64,000 nt of DNA, taken from positions 5,032,907 through 5,096,906 of the forward strand of contig NC_133495.1 of the NCBI RefSeq assembly GCF_025370935.1, read 5' to 3'. Shown in pieces: positions 53,850 to 63,512 of the stretch; positions within the stretch are counted from its first letter, which is position 1, and every line of letters starts with the position of its first letter. The stretch is from Choristoneura fumiferana. Taxonomy: Eukaryota > Arthropoda > Insecta > Lepidoptera > Tortricidae. A program made the translations under genes and the position numbers. Under the pieces are notes generated by a model. That model saw nothing but the letters and a program-made list of their open reading frames with translations, made no database searches and was not told where the DNA came from.

Positions 53850-54147
53850 ATCCCAGCCTATATACGTCCCACTGCTGGGCACAGGCCTCCTCTCAGAACA
53901 AGAGGGCTTGGACCATAGCTCCCACGCGGGCCCAGTGCGGATTGGGAACTTCACACGCACCATTGAATTGCTTCGCAGGTTTGTGCAGGTTTCCTCACGA
54001 TGTTTTCCTTCACCGCAAAGCTCGTGGTAAATTTCAAATGTAATTCCGCACATGAATTTCGAAAAACTCAGAGGTGCGAGCCGGGGTTTGAACCCACGAC
54101 CCTCTGTTTGAGAGGCGATAGGTCAAACCACTAGGCCACCACGGCTT
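53850..54147 (-). mobile_element. tRNA-derived SINE, best copy
   Basis: On the minus strand the A-box-like TGGCCTAGTGGTTTGACC and the B box GGGTTCAAACCCC are spaced as in tRNA. The body runs CTCTGAGTTTTTCGAAATTC, CATCGTGAGGAAACCTGCAC, GTGAAGTTCCCAATCCGCAC and ends TGGGACGTATATAGGCTG. Same family as 9686-9942. Confidence 0.85.
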
Positions 54148-54299
54148 CCGGTTTGCTTTAAATAAATAAAAAATAAAACCTAGGGCTCTTCATGGCTAGA
54201 GTGAATAGGCTGTTGAAACCAGTGAGATACACCTTTGGCCTCATCTGCAACATCAGATGAGATAGGGGTCAATCACGGTCAGTTTCAAGTAGGTAATAA

Positions 54300-54410
54300 A
54301 AAAACGTCCCAGTGCCCGACATGCTAATGCCTAATGAATGACACCCTGATGTCGCCTCTGTTGCTAATGACAGAGAATTGAAGATGGCGACTATTGGGAC
54401 AGTGAATAGC
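54300..54410 (+). repeat. Dispersed repeat, paired with 52370-52470
   Basis: See the partner entry. Both copies are about 100 bp in the same orientation, 1.9 kb apart, with the SINE and a MITE between them. Confidence 0.6.
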
Positions 54411-54784
54411 ACTTGTACGTTACTTTGAATTGCGTTCGGTTGGTTAGTTTAGTTTTAACTCATTAACACATCGGCCCGGCAATAAAATGCCAATTATCTG
54501 AAATTGCAAACACATGGGTGTTGTTGTTTTGCAAGATGTTGGTTCTAGGGGAGTAGTAGGTAATATGTAAAGTTCTTCGTATTCCGAATTAGTGAGATTT
54601 TTAACAAGAGCAAGTAATTAAACAGTGTAAGTAAACAAACGACATTAGTTCAGCGACTTTTTAAAACAACAGTTATTTTTACTTTTATTACACTTTAAAG
54701 TTTATCCGTAGAAGCAATGTAAAGACAAATTTTTGAAGTTTGTAGCGTGAGATGAGCACAAGGATGGCGTAAATTGATAATTAT

Positions 54785-54890
54785 ATACAATACAATACAA
54801 TACAAAGACTCTTTATTGTACACCAGACATAGTAAGCGATACAGAAAACAAATTATTAAAATTACAAGGTGAGCAATAGGCGGCCAAAAA
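54785..54890 (-). mobile_element. LINE 3' tail (ACAATACAATACAA ... GGTGAGCAATAGGCGGCC)
   Basis: ATACAATACAATACAATACA followed by TCTTTATTGTACACCAG and ATTACAAGGTGAGCAATAGG. The pentamer run plus the TTTATTGTAC phrase fits the 3' end of a lepidopteran non-LTR element inserted on the minus strand. Similar ends: 9540, 23860 and 57345. Confidence 0.55.
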
Positions 54891-54899
54891 AGGCGGGAA

Positions 54900-55580
54900 A
54901 TTATATAATTTGTTTGAGAAATCGAATATATAATAGTTGAACTAAAGTCATTCAGTTTGACGAGTACGATCTATGTTTTGTACTTATGTAATGTATTTCG
55001 CAGTTTTCATATAGGTACAAATTATATTACAGCCTTCGCAAGTTGTAAAGTTTTAGTATATAGGTACTTAATAATAGCCAAGTCAGACCTTAGGCTTCAA
55101 TATATTAATTATCCTAAGTTATAAGAAGAAATGATATTTTATATTGTTATAAATAAATTTCATTACTGACCATTGAACTTGGCACCCATTTAAATCTCAC
55201 TTCTTTTGTCGTTAAAGTCAACAATCAAGGCATATATAATATAATAATATTGACCTTGGCTCTCATTTCACATTTATGTTTTGATGGGATCTTGATATTT
55301 ACCCCTCATGGGCTACAATCATTTTATTTACCACATTTGGGGGTAATTTTAACTCCGAGTATTTACCAGGTTCTGAACCAATGTACAAGCAAAAAGAAAG
55401 GCTAATTTTATAATATCCTCATATCATATACAATCAACGACGTATGTAAGGCAGCGAGTGCAATGTGCAGTACTGATAAGGTATCAGCGTAAGTGATAAG
55501 GATCTTATCGAATGCAACGGCGCGGTGCGAGTCAAATAGTTGAGACAAGAGCTTGATGATCATGTTTTGAATTGTATAAA
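54900..55580. other. AT-rich, no gene seen
   Basis: A minus-strand frame at 55408-55704 overlaps the next SINE and is not a gene. Confidence 0.35.
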
Positions 55581-55584
55581 TACT

Positions 55585-55817
55585 AATACCACCGTGTACC
55601 GTGTGGTGTCGGGTTAGAATTACACCTCTCCATTTCTTCCGTGGATGTCGTAAGAGGCGACTGAGGATATAGGTTAAGGTATACCGTAGGCGACAGGCTA
55701 GCAACCTGTCACTATTGTACCTTTTTTGACAAACTTTAAACCTAAAATTGCTAAAAGTGGCTCCGAAGCGGTAACGTTTCGTATGCTCTGCCTACCCCAT
55801 TTGGGAAAACAGGCTTG

Positions 55818-55846
<29 letters not shown>
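55585..55846 (+). mobile_element. SINE-like repeat ending in (TG)n
   Basis: ACCGTGTGGTGTCGGGTTAG, TTCTTCCGTGGATGTCGTAA and GAGGCGACTGAGGATATAGG, then CAGGCTAGCAACCTGTCACT and TCTGCCTACCCCATTTGGG, end in a (TG)14-like run. This is a very common lepidopteran interspersed repeat. An inverted 3' fragment lies at 34705-34815. Confidence 0.7.
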
Positions 55847-55851
<5 letters not shown>

Positions 55852-55857
55852 ACTAAT

Positions 55858-55930
55858 ATTCATCATCATCATTGTCCAAAACATCTACCGCTCGACATCG
55901 ACTCGCATGACAACTCGCCACTTGCATATA
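55858..55930 (-). mobile_element. RTE-like tail fragment
   Basis: CATCATCATCATTGTCC is the inverted (TGA)n tail, and CATGACAACTCGCCACTTGC matches the phrase at 90-115. The part between is rearranged. Confidence 0.5.
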
Positions 55931-56056
55931 GTTAACAGATCAACAGATTTCAGTCAGAAAGATAGAGTCTATTCTGTAGTTGTATAACATTCATTTATTC
56001 ACAACACAAGATACAACAATATCATAGGAAACAAAATAAATAAAAACTACATAAAT

Positions 56057-56640
56057 ATACCTCACTAATATAAAGAGAAAACACCATCTAAGAGGCCCTC
56101 CTGCGGCATAGACCCCAACACAATGGCGGCATTACCTCTCTGTACAGTCAGAGAAAATTTGCTAGGAGAGGTAAGCGCCAGAGGGAGTCTCCTGAGGTCT
56201 CTATCAGCGGGACGACAAGGCTTGTCTCCACTGCGAGCGCCGCAAAATCATAGTCCTTTAAAAATAATAGTATTTGCGGCGCTTGAGAACTTGGGCCTGG
56301 TCAGCTGCAGCCCCGGCTTGTGAGCTGGTGCCTGAATGTGGGACTGCGCGAAAGTGTCGACACACGTTGCGTCCCACACCAGAGCCCTACCCAGCTTCCA
56401 TGGCACCAGAGTAGCCCCGTCGGGGCGCTTGCCATCGTCACTGGCCATGCCCACGGGTTCAAGGATTGCGGGTACAGAGACGGTGGCAAGCGAGCGGCAG
56501 ACCAGGTCATTGATGGTGCCATGGCGGAATAAACGACCAGCGCTTTTGGAGCATGAGAGGCCGTGACGTCCCAGCTGATCTATTCTTGAAGCTATGTGAC
56601 CCGACCATTGCCACTTCAACTATTTATTCAACTCATAATA
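56057..56640 (-). pseudogene. Chimeric retroelement remnant: RTE-like start joined to a C-terminal GLSC...DGKRPDG domain
   Basis: On the minus strand the frame opens MKWQWSGHIASRIDQ, an RTE-type KWQWAGH.AR start. It then changes to LGRHGLSCSKSAGRLFRHG, TINDLVCRSL, ILEPVGMASDDGKRPDGATL, VPWKLGRALVWDATCVDTFA. After an in-frame TGA (56248-56250) the same frame resumes and includes LTVQRGNAAIVLGSMP, ending at TAG about 56057. The blocks RHGLSC..SAGR..RH, LEP.G..R.DGKRPDG and W..G..L.WDATC.DT, and a terminal QRGNAA..LG, are a pattern I know from many invertebrate retroelement-like proteins. The RPDG...WDA spacing resembles a PD-(D/E)xK nuclease core. That assignment is inference. Confidence 0.6.
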
Positions 56641-56810
56641 ATTATACAACAATACGATACAAATATTCTTTACACCTATCACACACCAATGCGGTATGTA
56701 CAGTGATTTAACAAAACCATAAAAAGCATTTCGGACGGTAGGGCCTTATCGTTTAAACATGATCTCTTCCAGACAACCATTAATATAAAGAAACTAATAT
56801 AATAATAGGT
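56641..56810 (-). mobile_element. LINE 3' tail
   Basis: TATACAACAATACGATACAA, TTTACACCTATCACACACCA, AGGGCCTTATCGTTTAAACA and TGATCTCTTCCAGACAACCA match the usual GGCCTTATCGCT..AGCGATCTCTTCCAGACAACC end of lepidopteran non-LTR elements. Confidence 0.5.
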
Positions 56811-57770
56811 GAAAATACATACCTAGACATCGAGTCTAGTCAATGTTTAATTGTTTGCTTTAAGAGAAAATGCACTGAATTTGTCTAGAAATTCTGCGTC
56901 AGATACTATAATTTTTGCTTAACACTTAGGTGCTACCCTGCAGATTAGACTTACCTAACTTTTTTTTAACTCGCGACGACTCAAAGAAGGGTTATATGAC
57001 CGTATGAATCATCACACCCTCAAATTTCACCTCCAATACTTAACATCTGACTCACATCACGTACCTAGTGTCAGCTGAAAATGTCTAACCTTAAAGCAAA
57101 AATCTCCGTATATGTACAATCGAACAGACAAATTACAATAGAATATCTCTTTCTTGTGTATACTACATAATTAACAGTTCAAAGTAACAGTACTTTCTTT
57201 AAAGGCCGGCAACAGATCAATGACTTTCCTTGAGTTGTTGGTATTCATGGGCGGCGGTGATCATTACCCATCAGATTACCCGCTTGTTCGTTTGACTGCC
57301 TTCCAAAATAAATAAAAAACAGTACCTACTTGCAAACAAAATCAACAAAATTTACACGGTAAGCAAAGGGTGGATTGGGCAGTCTTATCGCTTCAGAGCA
57401 ATTTTCCCTACGAGACATAATAATGTATTATCAAATATGCACATTAGACTTTATTCAGTTTTTAAAAAAGCTCTACTTTTAATATAAACTATTTTGCCGA
57501 CAGTCTTTTTGCTTTTTGATTGACATATTTTATAATCCAAACTACATAATATCCGTACCAAACTTCGAAACAATCTGATTACCTTCTAGAAGCGGGTGCG
57601 ATTCGATTAACAAGATTTAATAATAAAAAAAAACAAATGCGGTTAGATCTTGAAGCTTTCACAGCTGAGGGAAGTTCATTCCACAACTTAGTAGTGGATT
57701 TTGTATGTCTATTCGTGCCATCATCGTTCATCCACCATTACACTCATTTTCTTGATTTACTAGACTAGCA
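56811..57770. other. No gene; repeat fragments
   Basis: 57200-57320 is a short poly(A)-type retroposon end (CATGGGCGGCGGTGATCATT). 57345-57415 is another LINE tail phrase. 57475-57630 is a short copy of the 33560/40560 repeat. Confidence 0.4.
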
Positions 57771-57774
57771 GTCT

Positions 57775-57897
57775 ATAACTTGAATCCTGCGGCCAAAATT
57801 GACGGCTGAAAAAAAAAACATATATTTTTACACAGACAGAATTTCCGCGACTGATTCCGATACTAGCCGACCCGAGGTTAAAAAACACTGCACTAGA
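57775..57897. mobile_element. hAT-like MITE end
   Basis: Inverted, the right part reads CAGTGTTTTTTAACCTCGGG followed by TCGGC, which resembles a hAT terminal repeat with its GGGTCGC-like follow-on. The left boundary near CAGTCTATAACTTGAATCC (57769) is uncertain. Confidence 0.4.
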
Positions 57898-57993
57898 TAC
57901 TGACAAAATTGTCGTATAATGGAGCAGCCACATTAAAAAAAACGAACTTATAGTAGTGCAGGACAAAAAGTTGCAAGTAAACTGTCAAACCTA

Positions 57994-58230
57994 CTACGAT
58001 AAAACAAAAATAAAAGCTAGTAAAACAATACAAATTTTATACACAACAGTACCGATCTTCCGGAATCTGCGGAGCCGTAAGTCAGCACTCGATTGTGTGC
58101 CGCGCTGACGCCGCTCTCTGTCAACAAAGACCATTGTCTTGGAAACAACGCTTGCGCACCCTTCCGAGCGATCTCGCGCGTTTGAAATTTCGGTAGCGAC
58201 GAATCGATCAATCGGAAAGCACCGTGTCAT
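57994..58230 (-). CDS. Unrecognised 78-codon frame with C-terminal membrane segment; possible first exon
   Basis: On the minus strand ATG 58230 opens a frame to a stop at 57994. It is GC-rich against AT-rich flanks and very basic: SVVSKTMVFVDRERRQRG, SADLRLRRFRKIG, then the hydrophobic TVVYKICIVLLAFIFVLS. A second in-frame ATG (MVFVDRERR) would give a short basic cytoplasmic N-terminus before the membrane span, the layout of type II membrane enzymes such as Golgi glycosyltransferases. The frame stops right after the span. Either it is a tail-anchored micropeptide or the exon leaves at a weak donor near TTTATC|GTAGTA. No family is recognised. Confidence 0.3.
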   Translation of the reverse strand: MTRCFPIDRFVATEISNARDRSEGCASVVSKTMVFVDRERRQRGTQSSADLRLRRFRKIGTVVYKICIVLLAFIFVLS

Positions 58231-58259
58231 CTAAACTTATATTTTAAAGATAAGTTTGT

Positions 58260-59060
58260 TTGTAATGGATAAACTTAATATGACTTAAAAATCTTTCATT
58301 TATGCACTCGTAAAAGTGCCTCGGGACTTTTTTGATCCCTAGACAGTGTTGAACAATAGTAGTCTAGAGTGTAGCACTAGCACAAAACCGTAAAAACAGT
58401 TTTTGGAGTATCTTAAATGCCATAATATCATATTATTTCAATAAATTTATTGGAAATATAGTTTTATCGTTACTATTGATGTAAATATCATGTTATTTTG
58501 TCACTAATAAATATATCCTGATTTCTAGAGGTTCTGTTGTCATGCAGGTTTTTCGGTAGTGTCGTCCCCTGCGCAGAGCTTTGCCTAATATGCCCTATTC
58601 AATATACTATATTACTACTGAGTCAAAACATCAAATTTGTCAAGGGATAATGAGTATCCCAAGACGTTTTTGATGTGTGAAAGAAAGAAAGAAAGTTACG
58701 TTATCAAAGAACTTGAAAGAATATTGGTTATATTTTATTCAGGTAGCAGGGTAGGTAGTTAAGAGCAACAGTGAACCATGTAGAGACCTGACTGAAGTCA
58801 AAGTTTTTTTAAACGGCTCGAAGGTCTACAACTCGCACGTATTAAATCAAACGCAAGTGAAAAATTAAAAGTTATGAATTTAATTTTAGATTAGAAGTAA
58901 AATAAAAGTAACTAATAACTGAACTATACTAGTTTTTTAAATTTAAATGTAAATAATCAAGTTTGTATGTATGTGTAATTTTCTATTTTAAATTAATAAA
59001 CATTTTAGATCTAAATTCATATATTGAGCATATTATATAAAGCTCGCTCCTCAGGTTCCC
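58260..59060. other. AT-rich, no gene seen
   Basis: A short (GAAA)n run lies near 58680. Nothing else is supported. Confidence 0.35.
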
Positions 59061-59062
59061 AG

Positions 59063-59199
59063 GTACAGTCACCAGCATTAATATCTGCCACAGCGGAGCG
59101 TGGAAAAGTATCTGACACGTCCTTACGGCCTTAGAAATAGAGTCGTATCAGATATTTATGCACGCTTGTTGTGTCAGATATTGGTTCTGGTGACTGTAC
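59063..59199. mobile_element. MITE, ACAGTCACCAGC family, copy 6 (complete)
   Basis: GTACAGTCACCAGCATTAAT and TCTGGTGACTGTAC bound a full-length copy with the GACACGTCCTTACGGCCTTA central segment. GTAC at both tips suggests a TA or GTAC-type target. Confidence 0.8.
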
Positions 59200-59319
59200 T
59201 AGACTAATATTAAAGTGTGTAAATCTGTGAAATGTTGCTAAATCATTGCACAAAATTTCAGCTACTAAACTTAAGAGAAAACAGGCGTGAGTTATGCAAG
59301 AAAAGGGCAGCGGTGCCGT

Positions 59320-59321
<2 letters not shown>

Positions 59322-59350
<29 letters not shown>

Positions 59351-59505
59351 TTTGACTGGATGGCAAACGAGCAAGTGGGTCTCCTGATGGTAAGAGATCA
59401 CCACCGCCCATAGACACCTGCAATACCAGGGGATTGCAGATGCGTTGCCAACCTAGAGGCCTAAGATGGGATACCTCAAGTGCCAGTAATTTCACGGCTG
59501 TTCCG
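59322..59505 (-). mobile_element. Poly(A)-type retroposon (inverted), 5'-truncated
   Basis: A T run of about 27 nt (59321-59349) is followed by TTTGACTGGATGGCAAACGA, CAAGTGGGTCTCCTGATGGT and CTAGAGGCCTAAGATGGGAT up to AGTGCCAGTAATTTCACGGC. Same family as 52728 and 61999. The long homopolymer marks a fairly recent insertion. Confidence 0.75.
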
Positions 59506-59600
59506 GTTGTTTCTGTTTGTTTTGTCCGAATAAACAGGGACGGCATCACATTCTATACTATTCGCATTAATCAACGAGTCGTGAAACTGGCCCTAAATGA
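59506..59600. mobile_element. Half copy of the GTTTCACC foldback
   Basis: TTCTGTTTGTTTTGTCCGAA, TAAACAGGGACGGCATCACA and GAGTCGTGAAACTGGCCCTA are the loop and right arm. The left arm is replaced by the retroposon at 59322-59505. Confidence 0.6.
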
Positions 59601-60032
59601 AACTCGGGTCACAAGAATTCACGTCAGGTTATAAAATTACAACAGTGATCGAATAAAAAAGTGCCAAGAATTCGTAATTCCATCATCCGCATTATTTTCA
59701 AAGAGCAAAAGTAAACATGCGCTAGCGGTATTTCTATTGTTTCTTTACAAGTAATTGTAAATAATATGATCAACAATAGTTTACGTTCTAAGAAAACGCT
59801 GCATTCCGTGTCATCTAAACATGAAAGATTTTTTATAAAACAATACGGTTTTATTACTTTTATGAATTCTTCAGATATGTCATAACAACATAAGCAAGCA
59901 AATATTTACAAGCTTTCTAACTTGCAATGTTTGTGTGTATGTAAAGTGTCTACAAATATTTATTCCAAATCGAATTCCACCCAAATATATATATGCGTGC
60001 TTCGAGATAAGTATTGAATGTTATCATTAGAT

Positions 60033-60179
60033 TAAGGGGCTGTTTCACCATCCATTGATTAGTGTTAACTGACGGTTAAATGTGATGCCGTCTCTATTTG
60101 TTTTGTTCGAATAGACGGAGACGGCATCACATTTAACCGTCAGTTAACACTAATCAATGGATGGTGAAACAGCCCCTTA
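60033..60179. mobile_element. Near-perfect foldback MITE (GGGGCTGTTTCACCATCC family)
   Basis: AAGGGGCTGTTTCACCATCC, ATTGATTAGTGTTAACTGAC and GGTTAAATGTGATGCCGTCT are exactly reversed in the other arm, giving about 60 paired bases without a mismatch by eye, with a loop around TTTGTTTTGTTCGAA. It is the youngest-looking member of the family. Confidence 0.9.
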
Positions 60180-60199
60180 GGAAGACAAATTAAATAAAT

Positions 60200-60610
60200 G
60201 CCATTTGATACGAATGTATATTGATAACAATGCAAACACTGTCAGAAAAGTACATCTAGAGTAAAATTTATATTTGTAAATAGGTAAGTACAGAAGTTAC
60301 TTAGTTAATCACCGTAAGGTCGGGGTACTCTGACCCACTGAAGCGTTAATTTGACCCATAAGAAAACAACATACCTGTGACCAATAAAAAACATTAAAGC
60401 ATTTGCTGTCAGCTAAAAGTAACCATGCATTAAATGCAATAATGAAACCTGGCACGAGTTAATCTCAATGGCCAAAGTTACTCTTCAGGGCTAAAGTAAT
60501 CTTACGGTATGTAAGTTTAAGTAATGAGTATAAAAGAAAAATATATACACTTTTTTTCTAATGATTTATTTATCTTTTTTTTTTATTCATTTTTGATTAC
60601 ATTCATATCC
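60200..60610. other. AT-rich, no gene seen
   Basis: Nothing supported. Confidence 0.3.
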
Positions 60611-60613
60611 GCA

Positions 60614-60838
60614 TCTATACTAATATTATAAATGCGAAAGTGTGTGTGTTGTATGTTTGTATGATTGTCCGTCTTTCACGTCGAAACGGAGCAACGGATC
60701 GACATGATTTTTGGCATAGAGATAGTTTATGGGCCCGAAAGTGACATAGGCTACTTTTTATCCCGGAAAAAAAACAGTTATCGAGGGAACAGCGCGCGAT
60801 AACCGAATCCCACGCGGGAGAAGCTGCGGGCAAAAGCT
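60614..60838 (+). mobile_element. Helitron-like element, best plus-strand copy
   Basis: It starts TCTATACTAATATTATAAAT and passes through CACGTCGAAACGGAGCAACG, GGCATAGAGATAGTTTATGG and CGCGCGATAACCGAATCCCA. It ends GCTGCGGGCAAAAGCT, one base short of the CTAGT-type end. The start is identical to that of Lep1-type Helitrons as I remember them. Confidence 0.7.
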
Positions 60839-60839
60839 T

Positions 60840-61555
60840 CAAAATTTCATAAATCATATCCGCATAATTTTAATTTCACAAATTTTGTAGGTAGAAATGC
60901 AAACACTTTACGGAAGTATTTACTGTTACAGAAATAATGTACTCGTAGGTAGGGTACCTACTTATTAAGTATACGTATTCGAAAGATATACCATCACCAA
61001 CTTACTCGTAGGACAAAACGACAGCATGACGGGCAGACTGTCACTCTAACATACACTGTCATAAACTGAATCTGCATTATTTCCACAGATAATTGAGTAA
61101 GTTTGATTCAGCATCCCTGTAAAAAAAAAAAACAGTTTTTCAAAGCTTGTGGTATTTTTATATCTCTTATTATAGGTCCCCTAGGGGATACCCTAACTGT
61201 AACCACTTTTAACGTCGGCCGTACCTAATTGTCAACATACATTATAAAGGAACTATAAACCTTCAAATGGTTAGTAATTAAGTGAAAAATTTACTGTCAG
61301 TTTTAGCGGAACGTGTCGTATTTTGTGTAATTACTTGCAATGTGTTGATAGGTTTTTAGCACGACATAAAACTGAAATAAGTTTTAGATTGTTTAGCTAA
61401 AAAGGCGGTGGAGGAAACACGTTTACCTTTTATATTACTCATTTATTTAATTGTTTCAAGCAATTACACCCATAACCTATATAAAATACAATACCTAATA
61501 ATCTAAAGATACAATACAATAAATATAAGGTATTGGGAATATTATTAACGTAATT
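60840..61555. other. No gene seen
   Basis: AT-rich unique-looking sequence. Confidence 0.3.
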
Positions 61556-61559
61556 TCGT

Positions 61560-61826
61560 TGTGGGTCATCGACCGTAGGATGTCCACTGTTGGGCATTAT
61601 ACCTCCAGTTGCTTCGGTTGGTAGCGACCTGCATCTTCCGTGAACCCGTGGCTTGACAGGGTCATTCATCCATCTTGTTGGTAGACGTCCTACGCTGCGC
61701 TTGGGCTTGCCGTTCAGCGGTCTCCATTCGAGAACTTTTCGGCCTCAACGGCCATCTATCTGTTCTCAATGCTATATGGCCTAGCCATTGCCACTTCAAT
61801 CAGCTAATTCTCTTGGTTATATCGGT
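61560..61826 (-). mobile_element. RTE-like 3' fragment, decayed
   Basis: On the minus strand AATTAGCTGATTGAAGTGGC, AATGGCTAGGCCATATAGCA, GAACAGATAGATGGCCGTTG and GCCGAAAAGTTCTCGAATGG run in the usual RTE order. The tail reads TATAATGCCCAACAGTGGAC. Frames are broken, and (TGA)n is lost. Confidence 0.65.
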
Positions 61827-61908
61827 ATATTGAAAAATGCTTTTAAAAAACTGTCCTTACTTATGAAACCAAAAGGAACGAGCTAATTCATAACAATAAT
61901 ATAAACAA

Positions 61909-62415
61909 TTCGACTCCGCGACTCCGGCCGCGTAGAATTCGTTTATGGCTATCCCGCGGGAACGATGCAATTTTCTGGGATAAAAACTATCCTGTTTTTT
62001 TTTTTTTTTTTATTCGACTGGATGGCAAACGAGCAAGTGGGTCTCCTGATGGTAAGAGATCACCACCGCCCATAAACATCTGCAACACCAGGGGTATTTC
62101 AGATGCGTTGCCAACCTAGAGGCCTAAGATGGGATACCTCAAGTGCCAGTAATTTCACCGGCTGTCTTACTCTCCACACTGAAACACAACAGTGCAAGCA
62201 CTGCTGCTTCACGGCAGGATTAGCGAGCAAGATGGTGGTAGCAACCCCCCATCCGCTTCCATTTTTCGCATTTTCCATTTTTTTTCTGGTGGTGGATGTC
62301 CTTCCCCGGGAGTCAAGCTATCTGTATACAGAATTTTATCTAAATAGGTTCAGCGGTTTAGACGTGAAAATTTAACAAGCAAACAAACAGGCTTACAAAC
62401 TTCCGCATTTATAAT
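61909..62415 (-). mobile_element. Helitron-like element split by a retroposon
   Basis: Left part: GACTCCGCGACTCCGGCCGC, GTTTATGGCTATCCCGCGGG and TCTGGGATAAAAACTATCCT (to about 61998). Right part from about 62299: CCTTCCCCGGGAGTCAAGCT, ATCTAAATAGGTTCAGCGGT, CCGCATTTATAATGC. Intact copies such as 4553-4751 have these two parts adjoining at ACTATCCTATGTCCTTCTCC. Confidence 0.75.
61999..62298 (-). mobile_element. Poly(A)-type retroposon inserted in the Helitron-like element
   Basis: A T run of about 20 nt (61995-62014) is followed by CGACTGGATGGCAAACGAGC, CACCACCGCCCATAAACATC, TTACTCTCCACACTGAAACA, GCTTCACGGCAGGATTAGCG and a further 60 bp to about 62298 absent from the shorter copies. Same family as 52728-52960. 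Confidence 0.75.
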
Positions 62416-62825
62416 GCTATTGGGATTCCATTTTAATATATGAGTTCAGTACTCATCAGTAACAGTTATAAACACCTTTAAGAGTGGCAGAAAGACGTCG
62501 ATCTCATAAATACCCTTCGAATGCGCACGCGCAAGTAGCGCAACACGACACGTTTTCCGCGAACCCGCTAGAGGCGCCACTGTGGGAAGCCATTGTTTGT
62601 GATTTCACCGCATACATGAAAGTAGACTTAATTGTTATTATTTATTGATTACTAGGTTTTATGTTGTTAATATTTCTAATTTGCTCGGTGCGCTTCGCTT
62701 CATCGCTTCTTTTAAACTGCTCGCAACTTCATCTGGGAAATTTATACATTACCGGTATAAAATATAGCCTACATTACTCGCTGACATATATTTAAAAAGA
62801 AACAACCACACAATCGTTGAACTAA

Positions 62826-63260
62826 AATAATTTCTTTGCTCACCCGCGACCTTATGATAGCTAAAATGCAAGATATGCGTGTTCTTGCAGTTCCTCCACC
62901 TTCACACTGTAAGAACACACACAAATCACACAAACACATCTATCACCACCACCACACATGTTAGACTCAGAGAGTGGTTAGAGTGGTCTAACATCTGGTA
63001 GCATGGTGTACGGTTGTGTTGCTCTGAAGATGAGCTCTGGTTGAGTTCGAAACGCGTCAGTGTAGTGTGGAGGTAGTAGTGATAGTGATAGATGGGTTTA
63101 TGTGACTTGTGTGTGTTCTTACAGTGTGGAGGTGGAGGAACTGCATGAACACGCATATCTTGCATAAATTTAGCTATCATAAGGTCGCGGGTGAGCAAAG
63201 AAATTCTTTTAGTTCATTGATATGGACCTCCGCAAAGTAACGCCTGATTCAATAAATCGC
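62826..63260. mobile_element. Large foldback element (CTCCGCAAAGTAACGCC family)
   Basis: The left arm (about 62829-62959) contains AATTTCTTTGCTCACCCGCG, ACCTTATGATAGCTAAA and CAGTTCCTCCACCTTCACAC. The right arm (about 63061-63212) carries their reverse complements with about nine in ten bases matching. The loop holds TTGTGTTGCTCTGAAGATGA and GAGTTCGAAACGCGTCAGTG. It ends ATGGACCTCCGCAAAGTAAC, GCCTGATTCAATAAAT. Fragments: 15947, 22705, 36270 and 51698. Confidence 0.8.
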
Positions 63261-63512
63261 ACAATCGTTTTTTCTGTTTATGACATTACTCGTAGTTTAA
63301 ATAATGTGGACTGCTAAGAAATGAAGTACGATTCCATTATAACATACAATATAGTCAAAATACCACAAACGGGACTTATCACGCTATTATTACACAAGTA
63401 ATATTTACCTCGACGTTTCGGCAACGTTACAGTTGCCCTGGTCACGAGTAGACTCACGAGTAGAATCACGAAAGTTTAAAACGTTATAACATACAATATG
63501 ACTAGACTACTG

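Noticed and set aside
54080..54147. Stand-alone tRNA gene from the A and B boxes
   Set aside because: The boxes belong to the head of a SINE with a full SINE body attached. The cloverleaf arms do not close well. The same applies at 9690, 23700 and 27720.
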